NCBI GenBank assembly: GCA_937892255.1
Contig: CALAUL010000053.1
Span: forward strand, 1 to 23,466
Length of the DNA stretch: 23,466 bases
Reading direction: 5' to 3'
From: an uncultured Bacteroidales bacterium
GTDB taxonomy: Bacteria > Bacteroidota > Bacteroidia > Bacteroidales > Marinilabiliaceae
The position numbers were made by a program, and so were the translations under genes. Positions 1 to 7,822 of the stretch are shown here, piece by piece. Below the pieces are notes generated by a model that worked only from the letters and a program-made list of their open reading frames with translations, was not told where the DNA came from and did no database searches. The number at the start of each line of letters is the position of its first letter. Position 1 is the first letter of the stretch.

Positions 1-34
1 GCTTGCTAAGAAGATGTTCGCTAAGAGAGTATGA
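1..34 (+). CDS. Possible 3' tail of a gene entering from the left
   Basis: In frame 2 the first bases read L-A-K-K-M-F-A-K-R-V and then TGA at 32-34. A basic C-terminal tail ending 17 bases before a strong hairpin is what the end of a convergent gene looks like. Ten codons are too few to identify a family, and chance cannot be excluded. No function is proposed. Confidence 0.25.
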   Translation, partial: LAKKMFAKRV

Positions 35-51
35 TGCGATAAAGACAAATG

Positions 52-85
52 AAAGGGCTGTATCAGACGAAAGATACAGCCCTTT
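52..85. terminator. Bidirectional intrinsic terminator hairpin
   Basis: AAAGGGCTGTATC at 52-64 pairs perfectly with GATACAGCCCTTT at 73-85, leaving an 8-base loop. It lies 8 bases beyond the stop codon of the minus-strand DUF4954 gene. On the minus strand the stem ends in a T run and is followed by TCATTTGTCTTT; on the plus strand it is followed by TTTGCGTATTATT. It can therefore end both the DUF4954 transcript and one coming from the left. The 13-bp perfect stem makes a structural role nearly certain; termination itself is inferred. Confidence 0.75.
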
Positions 86-93
86 GCGTATTA

Positions 94-1920
94 TTAAGTG
101 TGAATTAAAATCATGCTCTTTGCTACTTTCATTTTGTCCTCCCAATAGCGTTTGCATTGAGCTATGACGGGGTTGTCTTCTACTTTGCCTTTTATCTGAG
201 TGTACTCACTCATGGCCATTTTGCCGTTGCTATCTATGCCATAGCTTACAGCGAGGCGACCACCGAACTCCTTCTGAGCTTCGTTGCACATCGAATTACA
301 AATATCGCTATAGCAAGCTACCACCTTTTGAGCAGCAGCCGAGAGCTCTATCTTGAGCGTGTGAGGAGTAAGACCATAGCGTTTTTTTGCCATCACGACG
401 CACCATGAATAGTAGTGACTCTTTTCCCAGAGGCCCCAGAACAGATGAAGACGTTCTGCTACTTTCTTGAGTGATTCGCCAGCAAATATCATATCCTCTA
501 TGACATCGACCTTCTCTTTAGGACATATAAAACCACCGCAATCTATCCATTTAGCATTGGTGTAGTCTATATCGTCGTTATCCTCTTCGATATAGTGTTC
601 GATGCTGTTGAGTAGACCATCGAGAATATAAGCTTCAACGACTTGTTCGTACATCTTCTTAGCTCTTGGAAGAGAAGCTCGGTGTATCTTGACACCTTCG
701 TATGATATGAGGTCGGCTTCACTCTTGTTGTATAACTCATTCATCACCTCTATTCCCTCTATCATCGTCTGTATAGTATAGGGATTGAATACTTCGCATG
801 ATATGAAGTCGGTTATCTCTATGCCTTTGCGTTTGTCGCGAGTCTTCCACTTTATCTCATCACGGAATAATCCTATTGTCTTAAGATTCTGACCTATCAT
901 TAATAGGCTCTCACCGTTACGTTCGATAAGATAAGAGAATGGAAACTTAGAAGTATTTGGGTGGCCTTTGTGTTGTCCGATGACCATTGTGTAAGCACCG
1001 ATGTGAGCTGGTTCTAATATGTAGCAACCAGAGCCAGTCTTGACACCTCTTTCGAGAACAGCCTGATGAGAAGGTCCGAGTTTGTAGTGGTGATTACTTG
1101 CGTTGGTAGCCGAGCCAGCATTGAAGAAAGAGTAAGCTCCAGCAATTAGCAGTGATGTCTTGTGATGTGAAACAGTGTAAGGACCGCAGAAAGCCGAAAC
1201 AGCCTCTCCGTTGAGAAGTTGGCAATTCGCAAATATAAGTGAGTTTTCGGCAAAGAAGCCAGCACCTACTTCAGTACATTGTCCAACAAAAGCATGACGT
1301 AAAATAGCGCCACTATGAATGTGCGCACCCTTGCCAACCATGAATGTGTCAGCGACAACGCCGTCCTCTATTTTGCCACCCATGATATAACCGTTTTGCA
1401 AACGTTGAACACCTATGATATGGCTGTCGGCTTCTATCCTCACATCGTTGATAATCGTCGTTTGTACTATAGTACAGTTATCACCTATTATAGCTTGCCC
1501 TTTTATCTTCTTAGCCTCTTTTTCTACTAAGGTGTTGTATGAGGCTACAATAGCAGGTTTGTAGCGATAGAAGGCTATGATATAAGCCAAACTGGCAGAA
1601 AGATATTTAGTGAGTTTGACCTCTCTTCCGCCTGCTTCGTTGATGACACTTACCTCTGAGCCTATAGCGAAGGTGGCGTTTTTGCTTGAAGTGATAAAAC
1701 CACAACCGATGATTGTAACGTTGTTGCCTATAGTGTAGTTTTCTATTAGGCTGACATCTCGTAAATGGCAATTTGCGCCTATCTCTATGTCGCCACAGAA
1801 TGTGACACGCTTGATATTTGAAGCTGAGAAGTTGTCCGCAACATTGACACGACTCCAGTCTTCACATTCACAACCATGTGCCTCAAGTAGTGCTATTTCA
1901 TCTTTATTTATTGCTCTCAT
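94..1920 (-). CDS. DUF4954 family protein, left-handed beta-helix (hexapeptide repeat)
   Basis: 608 residues, cytoplasmic, no signal peptide. The N-terminal half (about residues 25-330) has the degenerate hexapeptide periodicity of a left-handed beta-helix (for example IGNNVTIIGCG, IGDNCTIVQT, VGKGAHIHSGAILRHAFVG), the fold of acyltransferases and of the C-terminal part of sugar nucleotidyltransferases. The conserved block with NASNHHYKLGPSHQ and HKGHPNTSKFPFSYLIE (about 270-335) and an opening ending in GCECEDWSRVNV match what I know of DUF4954, a Bacteroidota/spirochaete family of about 600-700 residues without an established reaction. The C-terminal 250 residues are helical and unassigned. 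The start is set by the family-like N-terminus. It overlaps the end of the upstream transporter gene by 17 bases, so the two are probably one transcript with coupled translation. A role with sugar-nucleotide-like substrates is only a fold-based guess. Confidence 0.85.
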   Translation of the reverse strand: MRAINKDEIALLEAHGCECEDWSRVNVADNFSASNIKRVTFCGDIEIGANCHLRDVSLIENYTIGNNVTIIGCGFITSSKNATFAIGSEVSVINEAGGREVKLTKYLSASLAYIIAFYRYKPAIVASYNTLVEKEAKKIKGQAIIGDNCTIVQTTIINDVRIEADSHIIGVQRLQNGYIMGGKIEDGVVADTFMVGKGAHIHSGAILRHAFVGQCTEVGAGFFAENSLIFANCQLLNGEAVSAFCGPYTVSHHKTSLLIAGAYSFFNAGSATNASNHHYKLGPSHQAVLERGVKTGSGCYILEPAHIGAYTMVIGQHKGHPNTSKFPFSYLIERNGESLLMIGQNLKTIGLFRDEIKWKTRDKRKGIEITDFISCEVFNPYTIQTMIEGIEVMNELYNKSEADLISYEGVKIHRASLPRAKKMYEQVVEAYILDGLLNSIEHYIEEDNDDIDYTNAKWIDCGGFICPKEKVDVIEDMIFAGESLKKVAERLHLFWGLWEKSHYYSWCVVMAKKRYGLTPHTLKIELSAAAQKVVACYSDICNSMCNEAQKEFGGRLAVSYGIDSNGKMAMSEYTQIKGKVEDNPVIAQCKRYWEDKMKVAKSMILIHT

Positions 1921-3343
1921 ATTTCTTCTTCCATATTATAAATAATACTCCGGCAATGACAGCTGCACTACAACCTATGATGTAGCCCATTATGCCATTT
2001 TCGTTGCTTATGTTGATACATTCAGGAGCAACGCAAAGATAACTTGTACATACTGCCGTCATAAAGAGAGCAGGTAGTAGTGTTATGATATAGTTGCGAC
2101 CTTCATATACTAAATAGACAGTTATAGACCAAAGAGTAAAAACAGACAAAGCTTGGTTGCACCATGCGAAATAACGCCAGATAATACCGAACCCATCTTT
2201 GTCAGATATGCTATACCAGAGAATGCCTATAGTAGCTAAGAATATAGGAACACTTACCATGAGGCGTTTTAGAATACTCTTTTGTTCTATTCCTATGAAG
2301 TCAGCTACAATGAGACGAGCCGAGCGAAGAGCGGTGTCGCCAGAAGTGATAGGGGCAGCTACAATACCGAGCATAGCCAAAATACCACCAGTAATACCAA
2401 GCCAGTCGTTGGAGATGATAGTTGCTACTTTAGCACCAGAGAAAGCATTTCCTTGAGCGTCAATGATGCCATTTTCGCTAAAGAAATATGTTGCAGCAGC
2501 AGCCCATATAAGAGCTACAATACCCTCTGTAACCATTGCTCCGTAGAAGATAGGACGTCCGTGTTTGACTTGAGTCATGCAACGAGCCATTAGAGGACTC
2601 TGAGTGGCATGAAAACCAGATATCGCACCACATGCTATGGAGATAAACATCATTGGGAATATAGGCGTAGTCTCATATTTCGTTCCGAAGCTATTCCACA
2701 TTTCAGGTAGAGCCGGCATCTTGATATATAACATGACTAATATACCCAATGCCATAAAGATAAGAGCTATGGCAAATATAGGATAGAAGTTGCCTATTAT
2801 CTTGTCAATAGGTAACAAAGTGGCGAGAACGTAGTATATGAAGATTGCGATAATCCAGAACATCGGAGTGTAGAAGTTAGGCGTCATTCCAGCTAATAAT
2901 TCAGCAGGTCCAGATACAAACACAGCCCCAACGAGAACCATGAGGATAATAGTGAATATTCCGAACACCTTCTTCACTGTCTTGCCTAAATAACGACCTA
3001 TTATCTCAGGGAGACTTTCACCATCGTTGCGTAGTGAAATCATTCCAGCGAGGAAGTCATGTGTGGCACCAGCAAGTATAGTGCCGAAGACTATCCATAG
3101 GTAGGAAGCAGTACCAAACTTAGCACCCATTATTGCACCAAAGATAGGGCCTAAGCCAGCTATATTTAGAAACTGAATCATGAAAATCTTCCATGTAGGA
3201 AGAGGTAAGTAGTCGACACCATCGGGGTGTACTACAGCTGGAGTCTCTTTGTTGTAGTCAGGTTTGAACACACGCTCTACAAAAGCACCGTAAACGAAGT
3301 ATCCTACTATGAGAAGAAGTAGGGCTATTGAGAATGTTATCAT
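1904..3343 (-). CDS. cstA: CstA family carbon-starvation / pyruvate-type transporter
   Basis: 479 residues, strongly hydrophobic along its whole length with a short basic C-terminus (WKKKYESNK), so an inner-membrane protein with about a dozen helices. The CstA signature is clear: after the first helix comes GVDYLPLPTWKIFMIQF (42-58), then GLGPIFGAIMGAKFG (63-77) and THDFLAGMISLRNDGESLPE (94-113). CstA was named for carbon starvation in E. coli (about 700 residues) and related proteins import pyruvate or peptides; many Bacteroidota have this shorter form lacking the C-terminal extension, so it is not truncated. A promoter-like sequence lies just upstream. The stop codon is inside the DUF4954 gene (17-base overlap). 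The substrate here cannot be read from the sequence. Confidence 0.9.
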   Translation of the reverse strand: MITFSIALLLLIVGYFVYGAFVERVFKPDYNKETPAVVHPDGVDYLPLPTWKIFMIQFLNIAGLGPIFGAIMGAKFGTASYLWIVFGTILAGATHDFLAGMISLRNDGESLPEIIGRYLGKTVKKVFGIFTIILMVLVGAVFVSGPAELLAGMTPNFYTPMFWIIAIFIYYVLATLLPIDKIIGNFYPIFAIALIFMALGILVMLYIKMPALPEMWNSFGTKYETTPIFPMMFISIACGAISGFHATQSPLMARCMTQVKHGRPIFYGAMVTEGIVALIWAAAATYFFSENGIIDAQGNAFSGAKVATIISNDWLGITGGILAMLGIVAAPITSGDTALRSARLIVADFIGIEQKSILKRLMVSVPIFLATIGILWYSISDKDGFGIIWRYFAWCNQALSVFTLWSITVYLVYEGRNYIITLLPALFMTAVCTSYLCVAPECINISNENGIMGYIIGCSAAVIAGVLFIIWKKKYESNK

Positions 3344-3365
3344 ATCAAAACTTTTTTAATAATCG

Positions 3366-3397
3366 CAAAATTAAATAAAAGCATTGAGTGTGACAAT
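3366..3397 (-). promoter_or_regulatory. Candidate Bacteroidota sigma-A promoter for cstA
   Basis: On the minus strand, ATTG (3397-3394) is followed after 20 bases by TAATTTTG (3373-3366), which fits the Bacteroidota -33/-7 pattern TTTG / TAnnTTTG with one mismatch in the upstream box. Transcription would start near 3360, about 17 bases before the cstA ATG. Match by eye only. Confidence 0.45.
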
Positions 3398-3435
3398 AAA
3401 AGAAGTGCTTTAAGTCAAATAAATTATCATACCCT

Positions 3436-3465
3436 TTTGCTGTGTCGAAATGTTAGTTATCTTTA
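3436..3465 (+). promoter_or_regulatory. Candidate Bacteroidota sigma-A promoter for the PBP gene
   Basis: TTTG at 3436-3439, an 18-base spacer, then TATCTTTA at 3458-3465 (one mismatch to TAnnTTTG). Transcription would begin near 3472, which places it after the in-frame TTG at 3437 and just before the ATG at 3485. It therefore argues for the ATG as the true start. It is divergent from the cstA promoter about 40 bases away. Confidence 0.45.
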
Positions 3466-3484
3466 CGGCATTAAACATATAGAG

Positions 3485-5875
3485 ATGAGTAAAAGTTTGA
3501 AGAAAGATTTTAAGAAACCATTGATATGGTTTTGGTCGATATTTGCCGGTTGTATACTATTGGTAGCGATTTTCTTTACGCTATTGTCGAATGGTGTATT
3601 GGGGTTCATGCCATCGTTTGAAGACCTTGAGAATCCCAAAAATAGTCTTGCAACGGATATCATATCAGCCGATGGAGCTACGATAGGAAAGTTTTTTGCC
3701 GAGAATAGATCGCAGGTAGCGTATGAAGAGCTGTCTCCCCATGTCGTCAATGCACTTATAGCAACAGAAGATGAGCGATTCCGTTCACATTCGGGGATTG
3801 ACATCAGAGGCTTGGCACGCGTACTCTTCAAAACGGTCATATTACAACAATCCGAATCGGGCGGAGGCTCTACTATCACGCAGCAGTTGGCCAAGATGCT
3901 CTTCCACGGCAAAGCACAATCGTCATTTGATAGAGCCTTGCAGAAACTCAAAGAGTGGGTCATAGCCGTAAAACTGGAGCGTTCATACACAAAAGATGAG
4001 ATAATAGCGTTGTACCTGAACAGAGTAGGGTATATATACGATGCTTATGGCATAGAGTCTGCAGCGTGGACATTCTTCGGAGTGTCGGTAGGAGACTTGA
4101 AAATCGAACAAGCGGCCATGCTTGTAGGAATGCTAAAGAATCCGTCGCTGTTCAATCCTATACGTCGCGAGGTAAAGACATTGGAACGTCGTAATGTAGT
4201 ACTTGGACAGATGCTCAGACAACGTTATATCAATACAGCAGAATTCGACTCCTTGAAAGCATTACCTTTGGGACTCAATTTCCGACGTGCCGACCATAAA
4301 GACGGCCTTGCACCATACTTCAGAGAATATCTGCGTGAGACCATGACAGCCAAGAAACCCGTCAAGAGTGACTACAGCTCATGGCAAATGCAGAAATACA
4401 TCGAAGATAGCATCAGCTGGGCAGAGAATCCTCTATACGGTTGGGTAAAGAAAAACCCAAAAGCAGATGGCACAGAGTATGATATCTATCGCGACGGACT
4501 GAAGATACACACGACAATTGACAGCCGCATGCAACGTTATGCCGAGGAGTCAGTGACAGAGCATATCGGAAACGAGTTGCAACCTAAGTTCTTCAGAACA
4601 AAGAAGGGAGCGTCACGGGCACCATACAGCTCTGATATTACCAAAGAACAATACGAAACACTCATAAATCGTGCCATCAAAAACAGCGACAGATATAGAG
4701 TGATGAAGCGCAACGGTGCATCGGAAGAGGAGATAAACAAGGCAATGCGTCAGCCCGTAGAGACAAAGGTATTCACATGGACAGGAGAGAAAGACACTGT
4801 AATGACACCTGTCGACTCGATAATATATCACAAACATTTCTTGCGTGCCGGCATGATGTCTGTCGACCCAAGCAACGGACACATAAAAGTATATGTGGGC
4901 GGACCTAATTTCAAGTACTTCATGTACGACATGGTCAGCAAAGGAAAACGTCAGGTAGGTTCTACAATAAAACCATTCGTCTACACCCTTGCCATGCGTG
5001 AGGGCCATACACCCTGCGACCTTGTGCCCAACTCACCACAGACATTCCTCCTCGCCGACGGTACTACATGGACACCCCGTAACTCAGGCGATGCCCGAGC
5101 TGGAGAGATGGTATCGCTCAAGTGGGGATTAGCAAACTCTAACAACAACGTCACGGCATGGGTGATGAAACAATATTCGCCAGAAGCAGTAGCAAACCTG
5201 ATACACGATTTGGGCATAAAGTCGCATATCGACCCCGTATACTCGCTGTGTCTTGGCACATCAGATGTCAGCCTCTTTGAAATGGTTGGAGCTTATGCCA
5301 CATACGTCAACAAGGGCGTGCACATTGACCCCGTCGCTGTTACACAAATCGAAGACCGTTATGGCAACGTCATATCACGTATATCGCCCAAAGAACGAGA
5401 AGCGATAGACGAGGAAACAGCATACCTTATGATAAACCTCTTGGAAGGCGTTGTAGACCAAGGAACAGGACGTCGTTTGCGCGGTCCGTCATATAAACTC
5501 ACCAGTAAAATGGGCGGAAAGACAGGTACAACGCAGAATCACTCTGACGGATGGTTTATGTCAGTTATGCCAAATCTCGTCACCGGTGTATGGGTAGGAG
5601 GCGAAGAGCGTGCTATACACTTCGACTCAATGTCGCTAGGTCAAGCGTCGAACATGGCCGTGCCCGTCTTTGGACGTTTCATATTAAAGGTATATGCCGA
5701 CAATACTATAACAGCCGTTCGACCGACAGACGAATTCGTTGTGCCCACCACATTTGGTTATTCACTCGACTGCTCCGACCGCAACATAAATGCCGATGAA
5801 GGAGAATCCTATGTCGGCAATATAGAAGATATACCTACAACGGCGAATGATGGACCGAGTATTTTTGACTTCTAA
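3485..5875 (+). CDS. Class A penicillin-binding protein (PBP1A type), bifunctional peptidoglycan synthase
   Basis: 796 residues from the ATG at 3485 (an upstream in-frame TTG is unlikely because it would lie inside the promoter). A basic start and one membrane helix (about residues 14-36) anchor it in the inner membrane with the catalytic part in the periplasm. The GT51 glycosyltransferase domain (about 65-250) has ATEDERFRSHSG with the catalytic Glu at 95, then GGGSTITQQLAKML and RSYTKDEIIALYLN. The transpeptidase domain has all three motifs: STIK (Ser493, Lys496), SNN (552-554) and KTGT (679-682). It polymerises lipid II and cross-links stem peptides. A roughly 90-residue charged stretch between the domains (about 365-445) is typical of Bacteroidota members. 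The next gene starts 11 bases on, so the two are probably co-transcribed. mrcA/ponA is the usual name, but assignment to one paralogue is not certain. Confidence 0.95.
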   Translation: MSKSLKKDFKKPLIWFWSIFAGCILLVAIFFTLLSNGVLGFMPSFEDLENPKNSLATDIISADGATIGKFFAENRSQVAYEELSPHVVNALIATEDERFRSHSGIDIRGLARVLFKTVILQQSESGGGSTITQQLAKMLFHGKAQSSFDRALQKLKEWVIAVKLERSYTKDEIIALYLNRVGYIYDAYGIESAAWTFFGVSVGDLKIEQAAMLVGMLKNPSLFNPIRREVKTLERRNVVLGQMLRQRYINTAEFDSLKALPLGLNFRRADHKDGLAPYFREYLRETMTAKKPVKSDYSSWQMQKYIEDSISWAENPLYGWVKKNPKADGTEYDIYRDGLKIHTTIDSRMQRYAEESVTEHIGNELQPKFFRTKKGASRAPYSSDITKEQYETLINRAIKNSDRYRVMKRNGASEEEINKAMRQPVETKVFTWTGEKDTVMTPVDSIIYHKHFLRAGMMSVDPSNGHIKVYVGGPNFKYFMYDMVSKGKRQVGSTIKPFVYTLAMREGHTPCDLVPNSPQTFLLADGTTWTPRNSGDARAGEMVSLKWGLANSNNNVTAWVMKQYSPEAVANLIHDLGIKSHIDPVYSLCLGTSDVSLFEMVGAYATYVNKGVHIDPVAVTQIEDRYGNVISRISPKEREAIDEETAYLMINLLEGVVDQGTGRRLRGPSYKLTSKMGGKTGTTQNHSDGWFMSVMPNLVTGVWVGGEERAIHFDSMSLGQASNMAVPVFGRFILKVYADNTITAVRPTDEFVVPTTFGYSLDCSDRNINADEGESYVGNIEDIPTTANDGPSIFDF

Positions 5876-5886
5876 TAACCTCAAAT

Positions 5887-6921
5887 ATGGCGAACCCATT
5901 TGATGATATCAAATCGTGGAAAATAGTCTTTCCTATCGTCATAGGTTTGGGCGTGACGGTTTGGCTCTTCATGCGAGAGTATCAGCCTGGAATGTTCAGT
6001 GTATTTACCTTTGGCGCAATGTCGATATTGTGGTTTGTCATGTCATTTGTCATGATGGCGATGCGCGATGTAGGTTATATGTTGCGGATACGCCTACTTA
6101 GTGAAGGCGACCTCTCATGGCGTCAGGCTTTTAGAGTCATCATGTTATGGGAATTTACATCAGCCGTCACACCTTCAGCGGTGGGAGGAACGAGTGTCGC
6201 TGTTCTGTTTGTCAACAAAGAGGGCATAGCTGTTGGACGCAGTACGGGCATCGTCATGGTGACATCTTTCCTCGACGAATTGTTCTTTGCCCTTGTGTTT
6301 CCGGTAGTGGTATTGTCTATCGGCTATCTTGACATTTTCGGTTCGGAAAGTATCGTAGCCGAGAGTTTTGCATATTTTGCATGGATAGGATACAGCCTTA
6401 AGGTAGCATTTATCATAGTTCTCAGCTACGGACTTTTCGTTAATCCGCAGGGCTTAAAACGTTTGCTTATCAACATCTTCAAGTTGCCATTCTTACGACG
6501 TTGGAGCGACAAGATAGAGGGCGTAGGCGATGACCTCATAGCTACCTCCGAGCACTTCAAAGGGTGGGCGTTTGCAAAATGGCTCAAGGCTTTCGGTGCT
6601 ACGTGTATAAGTTGGATAGCGCGTTATTGGGTTGTCAATACGTTGATGGTCGCTTTCATGGGAATACACTACTTGGGAATGGAAGAACATTTAGTACTCT
6701 TTGGCAAGCAATTGGCAATGTGGATAATGATGTTGATAAGTCCAACACCGGGTGGTTCGGGTTTTGCAGAATGGGTATTCTCCGAATTCTTAGGAGGCCT
6801 CACTCCGGCGGGAACAGCTATAGCATTGGCTTTATGCTGGCGTTTGGTGAGTTATTATCCCTACCTCATAATGGGAGCCATCATTGTCCCACGCTGGATA
6901 AAGAAGATAGTAGGCAAATAA
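5887..6921 (+). CDS. Lysylphosphatidylglycerol synthase transmembrane-like protein (UPF0104 / LPG_synthase_TM, flippase-like)
   Basis: 344 residues with about eight hydrophobic segments and no large soluble domain, hence an integral inner-membrane protein. Two family hallmarks are visible: EFTSAVTPSAVGG (89-101) after an amphipathic helix, and PTPGGSGFAE (286-295) near the C-terminus. This is the membrane part shared with MprF and AglD-type proteins; in MprF it moves the lipid across the membrane, and stand-alone members are widespread with mostly unknown cargo. The cytoplasmic aminoacyl-transfer domain of MprF is absent. It sits 11 bases after the PBP gene, which fits a role in envelope lipid handling, but the substrate is not known. 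The ORF ends by the intergenic region shared with the convergent GNAT gene. Confidence 0.85.
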   Translation: MANPFDDIKSWKIVFPIVIGLGVTVWLFMREYQPGMFSVFTFGAMSILWFVMSFVMMAMRDVGYMLRIRLLSEGDLSWRQAFRVIMLWEFTSAVTPSAVGGTSVAVLFVNKEGIAVGRSTGIVMVTSFLDELFFALVFPVVVLSIGYLDIFGSESIVAESFAYFAWIGYSLKVAFIIVLSYGLFVNPQGLKRLLINIFKLPFLRRWSDKIEGVGDDLIATSEHFKGWAFAKWLKAFGATCISWIARYWVVNTLMVAFMGIHYLGMEEHLVLFGKQLAMWIMMLISPTPGGSGFAEWVFSEFLGGLTPAGTAIALALCWRLVSYYPYLIMGAIIVPRWIKKIVGK

Positions 6922-6984
6922 AGCTTACGTAAGCACAATCACGCAATAGTGATATTATTTCAAGAGCAAGCCATGACAATGTCA
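6922..6984. terminator. Convergent intergenic gap with weak terminator-like hairpins
   Basis: Between two converging genes. GCTTACGTAAGC (6923-6934) is a 12-bp perfect palindrome directly after the plus-strand stop. ATCAC (6938-6942) pairs with GTGAT (6949-6953) and is followed by ATTATTT, a weak plus-strand terminator. ATGAC/GTCAT with a 3-base loop (6973-6985) touches the GNAT stop codon and could serve the minus strand. All stems are only 4-5 bp, so function is uncertain. Confidence 0.3.
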
Positions 6985-7638
6985 TCACTTTTCAGCAGTG
7001 TCGCTATTGTACACCATACCGAATATAGGAAGTTTTGTCGCCAATAGGTGCGATGTCTCTTTGAGTTTAAAGCCGAAATGCTCATACAAAGCAACATTGC
7101 CGGCTTTAAGAGTTTCGAGATAGCAATCTTGATCCGACGAATGGAGATATGATATCAGAGAATTCAACAGTTTCTTGCCATGACCTGACTTTTGCTTGTC
7201 GGGCAGAGTGGCAATAGCCATCAGATATCCGCATTTATCTGATATGTAGTTATCAGATATTCTATGTGCAATGTTATTGAAATGAACCAACCTATAGACC
7301 GGGAAAAAACCAACAGAGAAAATCTCTTTTAGACAATTGTTGCGAATGTATTCTATAAATCCGGGTTCTTTACATTTAGGTGGGAAGTATATCAAGACGC
7401 TTTTTACGTCAGCGTCATTAGCGTAGCAGAGAGCTTGTTTCTGTGCTGTTTTCAATGTGGCTATCCAGAAGTTCTTCATCTTCTTTTCGTTGTACTTATT
7501 GCCCGATACATAGTCAAAAAGAGGATAACCACTAAATCCTTTCGCCAAGCAATTTGCAAAAGCTTCAATGTCATTCGCTGTCATCTTATAGCAGTCTGCA
7601 AATGCTATCTTTTCCATATTATTTGTCTCGTTAGTCAT
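6985..7638 (-). CDS. GNAT family N-acetyltransferase
   Basis: 217 residues, soluble. The C-terminal half carries the GNAT core: the strand CGYLMAIATLP (136-146), the acetyl-CoA pyrophosphate-binding loop QKSGHGKKL (149-157, fitting Q/R-x-x-G-x-G/A), and NVALYEHFGFKL (181-192), the late strand-helix-strand that completes the fold. The N-terminal 100 residues are less typical and would form the substrate side. GNAT proteins transfer an acetyl group from acetyl-CoA to an amine, but the substrate cannot be read here and nothing in the neighbourhood suggests one. Start: ATG at 7638, with a second ATG seven codons in (7617) that is equally possible. It stands alone, convergent to the flippase-like gene and 184 bases downstream of typA; I see no clear promoter of its own. 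Confidence 0.8.
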   Translation of the reverse strand: MTNETNNMEKIAFADCYKMTANDIEAFANCLAKGFSGYPLFDYVSGNKYNEKKMKNFWIATLKTAQKQALCYANDADVKSVLIYFPPKCKEPGFIEYIRNNCLKEIFSVGFFPVYRLVHFNNIAHRISDNYISDKCGYLMAIATLPDKQKSGHGKKLLNSLISYLHSSDQDCYLETLKAGNVALYEHFGFKLKETSHLLATKLPIFGMVYNSDTAEK

Positions 7639-7822
7639 GATGTCCGATTTCTATGTGTTAGTAATAGGAAATCTGCATGCTATCTGTAATTTGTTTTGAT
7701 ATTGTTTGAGTGGTGGGTGGTATTATATATAAGCCTACCTCAAGCAAACCATGACATTAACTATTATGCTTGTAATAGATATTTCAAACAGTTTCTTAGT
7801 TCCTTATACTTGCAATGTCAGA

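Noticed and set aside
3437..3484. Upstream TTG start of the PBP gene
   Set aside because: It would sit inside a well-placed promoter, and the ATG at 3485 gives the usual short basic N-terminus before the membrane helix.
7750..7819. Hairpin TGACATT / AATGTCA after typA
   Set aside because: The arms are 7 bp with a 56-base gap in AT-rich DNA, which is within chance expectation.
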